Shown: positions 57,600 through 64,000 of the stretch, in pieces
Numbering within the stretch: position 1 is the first letter of the stretch
How the letters are laid out: the number at the start of each line of letters is the position of its first letter
NCBI RefSeq assembly: GCF_030272615.1
Contig: NC_081415.1
Coordinates: 267,641,425-267,705,424 of the forward strand
Reading direction: 5' to 3'
Origin: Cryptomeria japonica
Taxonomy: Eukaryota > Streptophyta > Pinopsida > Cupressales > Cupressaceae
DNA length: 64,000 nucleotides
The notes under the pieces: generated by a model
What the model saw: only the letters and a program-made list of their open reading frames with translations
Database searches by the model: none
What the model was told of the DNA's origin: nothing
Position numbers and translations under genes: made by a program

Positions 57600-60480
57600 A
57601 GTGGGGATCTTTTGAGGTTATTGGAAAATTGGTGGAAGGAGCCATTGAACTATGAAGGAATGCAAAAAATTGTCTTCTAGAAATGATTACAACACATCAA
57701 AGAGAGACTCAAAGTTTTGAATAATACAACATTCAAGAATATCTTCTAGGAAAAGGAAAGGGTAGACTATGTCAAAGAAAAAACCCTACTGGCAAAGCAT
57801 AATGAGATTTTGACAAGAAAGAAAAATTATTGGAAATCCAAATCCAAAAAGACATGGTTTGTTGAAGGAGATTTGAATACCATTTTTTTTACTAATTCCA
57901 CAACAATTAAAAGTGTCCAAAACAAAATCTCCTAGATCCTAGACTGTAATGGGTCCACTTAAACTGAAAATAGAGAAATATAGAATGAAGGATTTTACTT
58001 CTGACATACTGAAAAGGACGAATGAAGTTGAACTACTACAATTTTTTTGAGGAACTATCCCTCCCCTCATATTGGACATAAATAATGATAATTTAGTTTC
58101 CAAAGTCATGGAAGAAGGGGTACAAAATATATATTTTTAAACTACAACCAGAGAAAGAACTTGAGCTTGATGGTTTTCCTACCATCTTTCATACTTGTTG
58201 AAAATTTATGAGTAAGGATAAATGTGAATTGGTTAAGGAGTCTCATAAATTGGAGAAATTTTTTACGAATATAAATAATTCCAATATTTTTATTATCCCT
58301 AATTAGGATGACTATTCCACCTTTGTGGACTTTCAACCAATCTCCCTTTGCAATGCAATATACCAGGTTATAAAAAAGGTGATTGCGAAAAAATGAAAAA
58401 AAGGGTTCTCTCCAAAATCATATCATAGGAATAACATAGATTTACTCTTGGAAGAAATATAACAAATGGAATAATTGTATTACATGAGGCAATACACACC
58501 ATCAAAAGAGACAACCTAAGGGCAATGATTCTCAAACTTGTTCGATGGATATTTTTACTAAATATTTGGAATAAGTTTGGATTCAACAACAAGTAGCTCA
58601 AGTGGGTTAATTCATGCATCTCATCCCCTATATACTAAATAATTATTAATGGATCAATGTTTGGTTTCATTGAAGGAGCATGAGGGATTAGACAAAGGGG
58701 CTCACTCTCTCAATTTCTATTTGTCAACATGATTGATGCACTAAGTAGGATGATTTAACAAAAAGTATCTTTATATTGTGGAGTAGAATTGTTTGATACT
58801 CTTGTGTCATCTATTTACCAATGGAACTCTCTTATATATCATTTTGGTTCCTACGGAGATAGAGGAAATAAAAACATCTATAGAAGAATACACACAATGC
58901 TCAGGACAGTATATTAACATTAAGAAGTTCAAGATCTGTTCTTTAATTATAGAAAAATAATGTAGCATAGATTGACAAAAAAATTGAGCTTCCATATCAG
59001 GTCACTATGATTTATATGCTTGGGTATCCCCTTGTATGAAGGAACTACTCGATCCACACATTGGAAAATATTGCATCAAAAAACAACAAGCGGGTATACT
59101 CATGGAGATACCATTAGTTGACTCTGGTGTGGAAGATCACTATGATTAAATCTATCATCACACCAAATTCCAATATACATGCTCTCCTATATCAGTTTAT
59201 TGGTAAAATCTAAGAAGGACCTTAATAAGATAAAAAGGTGGTTTCTTTGGGAAGGTTCAAACAATCTAAAGAGAATACCTTTAATAGCATGGGATATAAT
59301 AAAAAAAGGTAAATGCTTGGAGGGACTATGATCAAAGACACTAGTAAGCAAAAATTAGCATTGGGGGTCTAATTATCATGAAGAATGTTCAAGAATCCAA
59401 ATGCACAATTAGGATCTTGAAGAGGATATATATAAACAACAACGAGGCTAATTCAGTTTTAAGTGTGTCAAACCCACACCATGGTTCTCCACTTTGGAAC
59501 TTCATGATGAGATATAGACATATAATCACATAGCACCTATCATGGACAATCAGATTTGGCACCAATGCTAAATTTTAACATTATTATTGGAATAGGTATT
59601 TCCCAATGCTTAAAGTTAATGGAGTTAGAGTTATAATTCAAATTACCAAAATAGTCTCTGATACCAAAGTTTGGAATTGCATGGAAATTAATGTAACACT
59701 ATTGGATTCAAAGAATTCAAATGAAAATCCTTTAATTTTCACTTGGGGGATGCTAGAGATATCTTAATCAATGAGATAACTTCTAGTTCTATCATTTTGA
59801 GCAAGAAGGAATCAAAATATGAACTAATTGACACTGCATTTGGCATAGTCGATATTGTTTCCCTAGTCTCAAGAACCAAGTCCATGCTTTAGTAACGATC
59901 CCAACTATATATCGACTACCTTAGAATTGTAAGATCTTAATTAATTAGTGAATCAATTTTCTAAATTATTTATCCTAGTAGAATAAGCTAGAACAACCCT
60001 TCCTAAAGATATACAACCCTCTTTATCAATCTTGTAGGGAATAACCAAATGTAGTAACCTTTTCCATTAACCAACACAGGGAATAAGCAAATGGATAATA
60101 CCCTCTCGCAATATGCATACCCTCTACCATTAATCAACATTATAAATAAATACTTATAATAACCCTCCCTAAAAGGGGAGAGATTTATCTATTGATTATT
60201 CTAATAGGCATATTAATAAAAAGGGTTATATCTTTGAATATTCAATAAGGTTGGTATATGCAATAAAATCTATTGAGGAGATTATATTGGATTGGCCTTC
60301 AAACTTATTTTGGGGTTCAAATGTGTTACCTAAGCCTGGAGCCTTTGCTTGGGTTGTTTTGCATCGTCATATTCTAACTGGTGATAGATGTTGGTTAACA
60401 ATTTTGTCTTCTTAAGTAATTAATTCTTATGACTTTGTTTTGCCCAAAAGTGAAGAAAAATTATTAAAAAATAGTTGAGT
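57600..60480 (+). pseudogene. LINE reverse transcriptase remnant (ORF2, 3' part)
   Basis: L1-type plant LINE ORF2 in broken frames. Landmarks in order: KNYWKSKSKKTWFVEGDLNT (57820), CNAIYQVIKK-type motif (58345), FTLGRNITNGIIVLHEAIH (58440), INGSMFGFIEGA and GIRQRGSLSQFLFVNMIDAL (58650-58740), SGQYINIKKFKI (58897), LGIPLYEG (59023), PIYMLSYI (59170), FLWEGSNN (59238), then GSPLWNFMMRYRHI (59480), and a zf-RVT-like LPKPGAFAWVVLHRHILTGDR (60320). The metal-binding FADD box is replaced by FTNG near 58815, so the active site is lost. Many stops. 59880-60180 looks like inserted AT-rich sequence. No endonuclease part is seen upstream: a 5'-truncated copy. Confidence 0.85.
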
Positions 60481-61215
60481 AAGTTATTAATTAACTTCCC
60501 TCTAAATTTTAATAAGGTACAACTCCCTTTTATGATCAATTTTTTGGATTTTTAGATTTTAAAAGGAGGGATACTTTTAACTAGAATGTAGAAAAGGAAA
60601 ACTAACATTTGTGCATATCCATGGCATAGATGCGATTGTAAGATTTGATATAATTAAAAGATCTCAAAATAGCCATTCAATACATGTTTGAAAACTAAAG
60701 ATTTAAAATAAAATGAACTTCACAAAGTATCCCAATGCAAAGATTGAAATACAAATGAGTGGCATATGACTTCCGATAATTTTTTTACCACACCACAAAA
60801 GGAACTAAATGATAGGTAATTATAGATCATATTTACACATAAAAATGATAACTAGATACCAATTGAAGCACATAGACTTGTGAATCCTCTCAAAATGAAC
60901 AAAATTTATTTGTTCCTTCTCTTGATCACTTCTCACTAAAATACTACAATGTGTTAGGGATCAAAAAAATTGACCCTTCATATGTCCTGTGAATACATAT
61001 TTAAACATTTCAAATTTGTAACAACTACCAAAATGTTAACACTAATACTTTAAAATCATAATTAAAATTTTAATACAAATTTTAAAATATTATGAAATTT
61101 TAAAGTTTGGAATTAGAAAATGTGCATATTGTTAAAGTGGTGTGTCTTGTGGACCCATACTAGCTCTGTCCATAGGGACCTACTAAGTCATGGCTACCAT
61201 GTGTGCTTTGTAATT
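60481..61215. other. no gene seen
   Basis: AT-rich sequence after the LINE remnant. No poly-A tail or target duplication could be placed. Confidence 0.5.
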
Positions 61216-63990
61216 CTACAAGATCTGGGTGACAGATGAAATCTTTGTGTGTTGTGGAATGTTCATGTTTTTAGTTCGAAGATTATAGAGAGCCTTATTG
61301 CCATGTACATTATCAATCTTAGCAATGAAATTGGCTACATGGTTCTGATGCCATGCTAAAGTTGAATCATTTCTTAGAAATTTATTTAAATTATCCTTGT
61401 TGATGGATTTCTCATTTGATAGTGCGTCTATGATATTTTGAAACTCCTTATAATTCATCTCTTTTTTCATATCTTGTGTTATCTTTCTTCCTTATTGACA
61501 TCCAATAATAGAAAAACTCTTTGACAAGGTTGGCATGGACACAATTGCATTCTCTTAGCAATCTATCGTGCTCTTATATATGTTTCTTTAAGAAAGTGTC
61601 TTTCCATTTGGTTCTTTTCCTCCACATGATGTATCTAGTGTCATATGTACCTTGGATAATCTATTTCGGTGCAACCTTATCTAAGTCCATATCCAAAATT
61701 TTCTTGAGTTCTTGGTCGACTTGCAACCAGATGGACTCTTCTTGTTTGGTATTTTCTATCTCAATATTGATAACATTTATCAACATAATTAGTTCATCAT
61801 AAACTTTTGTTAGTTTCTCAATGGAAGGGGGTCACTTGGATTTCAAATATTTCACTCATTCTTGGGTGATTATGCCATAAGAACTATGCTTTTACACTTT
61901 GTTTACCATCTCCTTCTCAACTGCAAAGCTAGGGTTAAAGGAGCCACTTGCTTGAATAATAGGCTAGTGTGAAGGATCAATCAATGACTTTAGGTATCTT
62001 GTAAGCAAGTCTGCAACTTTATTTAGTTCATCATTGTCTTGTTTATCTCTTTTAGTCCTCTCCACCAACCTTGAGGCTATTACTTGGAATTTGTGAACAT
62101 ATCCATCCTTGCTCGGGGGCCCCAAATTGACCTTGTTCATATTTTAATCATATACTATAGCTTGACCAAGTTCTCTTTGATCATAGGGGTGTGCAATTTG
62201 TATATAAAGGTGTCCAAAACCAGTGTACTCCATCAACCTTGATGCGATCTTCAACTTTTTGGGATTAGGGAACCTTTGAAATAGTTTCCCTACAATATTA
62301 TCTTGAAGTAAATTTATTGGTGTTGTTTTAATTTTCTCAAACAACATATTGTCCAACCATGAAGGGGAGGAAGTAGTACTGACAATTTGAGTATTTGATA
62401 AACAATAAGGAGATAAGAAATGTATGGCTCTCCTCAATGTAGTTGTCTTAGATATAATTTGAAAATTGAAGGGAAAAGGAGGAGATTTACCCTTCAAGGT
62501 AGATTTATCAGTCACATTTTGAGAGGGATATCGTTGTGGTTCAGATGAATCAATATTGATCTCCTCTATTTCTTCTTCTATTTTCCTTTCTCCTTTTCCT
62601 TCTTTCTCTCTGCTTTTTTCTCCACTCCACTGTACTTAGGTGGACCATCTCCACATATCTCCTCATAAATCATTCTCTTCTTGGGAGGTTCCTCCATTCC
62701 CACCACCTCCTAGTGTAGCTATATGTTGGCATTGTACTTGATGAGGAGGCTTCAACTTGACTAGGATTCTTCTATCCTCCTATTTTTTTACTTCCATTAG
62801 GTTGTGCCTTAGAAACATCAAACTTATTATTTGCAAGCCATATTAAGTTCTTTTTAGAATAATAGTAGTTCTTGTATCAAGGTCCTTGGGTTCCTTGAGG
62901 CCCCAATCTATTGGAACAATATGTTGCATTTGGATGTGAGTGGTGTAGTTTGGATAAACCAAATTAGATTCATCATATTTAACATCACCAATATCTTAAT
63001 TTAGTTTGAAAGTTACAATATGTCCTAGGGTCATCCTTATCCAATTGCATTTCCAAACTTCATATTCATTACTGCAGTTAGCCCAATAATCCTCCACACG
63101 AGGAATATGATGGAACTCAATTCCTAGTTGAAAATTATTCCTGGCAAAGTTTTTGTTGTCAAAGGGAAACCTCATTTCATAAGTTGGACTGGTATATCTA
63201 ACAATATCTCTCTCAGTGTTGAGATCATCTAACTAAGAGTGGCATGAGTAAAATCCAAGCCTAATTAGAAATTGGATACCCTCCTTCCTTTTGACACACA
63301 GTTTGTTGACCTTAATGATCTATCTGCAGTTTTCAATGAGGATGAATTCATCCTCAATTTGTTTAGGAAACTTATGAGGGAGTCCATCATATCCCCTAGC
63401 TCTAATGTAAGTAAATCTCTAGAACTAGATGAAATAGCTTATGTACTTATTTACTAGTTGAATTACCTCAGGAGAAATCCTTTGGCCTAAATCTCCCAAC
63501 AGTTCCTTGACTAGTTTTGTGGTGAGTGCATCATTTTCCCTCTTGAACTTATGATAGCTCCTTTCTTGCTACAAATAAAGGTAATAATCATATATATGAA
63601 TATGATCATCAAACACTTCTATGGTTTGAAATCCTGGCCATTTCCTTATGCATGCCAAGGCATAGAAGAGGTAGGAAGACATATAAAACTTAGATTTGTT
63701 CAGAATTTTTTTTGCAATGATGTAATACAACCTATCATTGGTAATGGTCAAGCCCAATCCAAATACTATTGTCTTGCAATAATAATTTGCATAAAAAAGA
63801 ACATCCACTTCTCAAAGTTATGGAAATTCACATTACCTCCCAATCCATGTAGGAGTTTATCATATCTAAAAGTTCATCTTTAAAATGTGACTTGTGGAGA
63901 GTATTTAAAAAATGAGATTTCTCTCTCTTAGGAAAATTAAACAATTCCTTGGCAATGATGTTCTTATAATATCTCTTCTTTTCATTAAAT
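61216..63990 (-). pseudogene. long unrecognised minus-strand coding remnant
   Basis: Reading the minus strand from the right edge gives a protein-like stretch of about 900 codons in shifting frames with about fifteen stops. Open pieces include 62144-62515 (123 codons: SYCLSNTQIVS, WLDNMLFEKIKTTPIN, RELGQAIVYD) and 61216-61470 (84 codons: KEFQNIIDALSNEK, ANFIAKIDNVHGNKALYNL). Between them are FQVIASRLVERTKRDKQDNDEL and a Ser/Lys/Glu-rich part (62560-62640). Its N-terminus probably lies beyond 64000. I recognise no domain. Codon-like texture and length suggest an element-encoded protein, possibly gag-like. It does not obviously match ORF2 or the 35685-38587 ORF. Confidence 0.45.
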
Positions 63991-64000
63991 TGTACTTGGG

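Noticed and set aside
1-64000. CRISPR arrays, rRNA genes, organelle inserts, bacterial operons
   Set aside because: No regularly spaced identical repeats, no rRNA-like sequence and no plastid or mitochondrial coding sequence were recognised; everything points to plant nuclear repeats.

Overview
This window reads as nuclear DNA of a seed plant with a large, repeat-swollen genome. It is AT-rich, has no intact cellular gene, and is built from nested, decayed LTR retrotransposons, a CACTA-type DNA transposon, LINE remnants and simple repeats. A gymnosperm would fit, but the sequence alone does not prove it. Almost every long open frame belongs to a mobile element.

Layout. 1-5028: minus-strand LTR element (copy 1), cut by the window edge. 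5029-9895: gene-free AT-rich DNA with a 21-bp minisatellite. 9896-13586 plus 22868-23834: a second minus-strand element of the same type (copy 2), carrying a very small LTR element (TRIM, 11565-11889) whose LTRs contain tRNA-like sequence, and split in its LTR by a 9.3-kb block. That block is an LTR-like piece (13587-15089) and a nearly full-length minus-strand element (copy 3, 15090-22867). 23840-34018: remnants of a LINE ORF1, an unrecognised coding remnant, an LTR remnant and gene-free DNA. 34019-56333: a candidate composite CACTA element with matching terminal inverted repeats, a broken tnp2-type transposase (48137-50500), duplicated C-terminal exons of the cellular clathrin heavy chain gene (53558-55253), two copies of an unrecognised minus-strand ORF each preceded by CCGAT-rich repeats, and a nested 7.5-kb LTR element (copy 4, 40144-47643) with a perfect 5-bp target duplication. 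56334-64000: a dead LINE reverse transcriptase and a long unrecognised minus-strand coding remnant.

How the parts relate. The four LTR elements share one plan: a gag with a coiled coil and three or four CCHC zinc knuckles, then a second ORF of unknown function (ORF2), and no protease, integrase, reverse transcriptase or RNase H. They must have been moved by enzymes made elsewhere. Their LTRs share a G-rich 3' signature and an initiator tRNA-Met primer site, which suggests the SIRE/Maximus side of Ty1-copia (inference). The core of ORF2 recurs, diverged, in the unrecognised ORF inside the CACTA span. This ORF2-like family, the tRNA-like TRIM and the clathrin-capturing composite element are the most interesting things here. 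All are decayed, so no function can be claimed for these copies.
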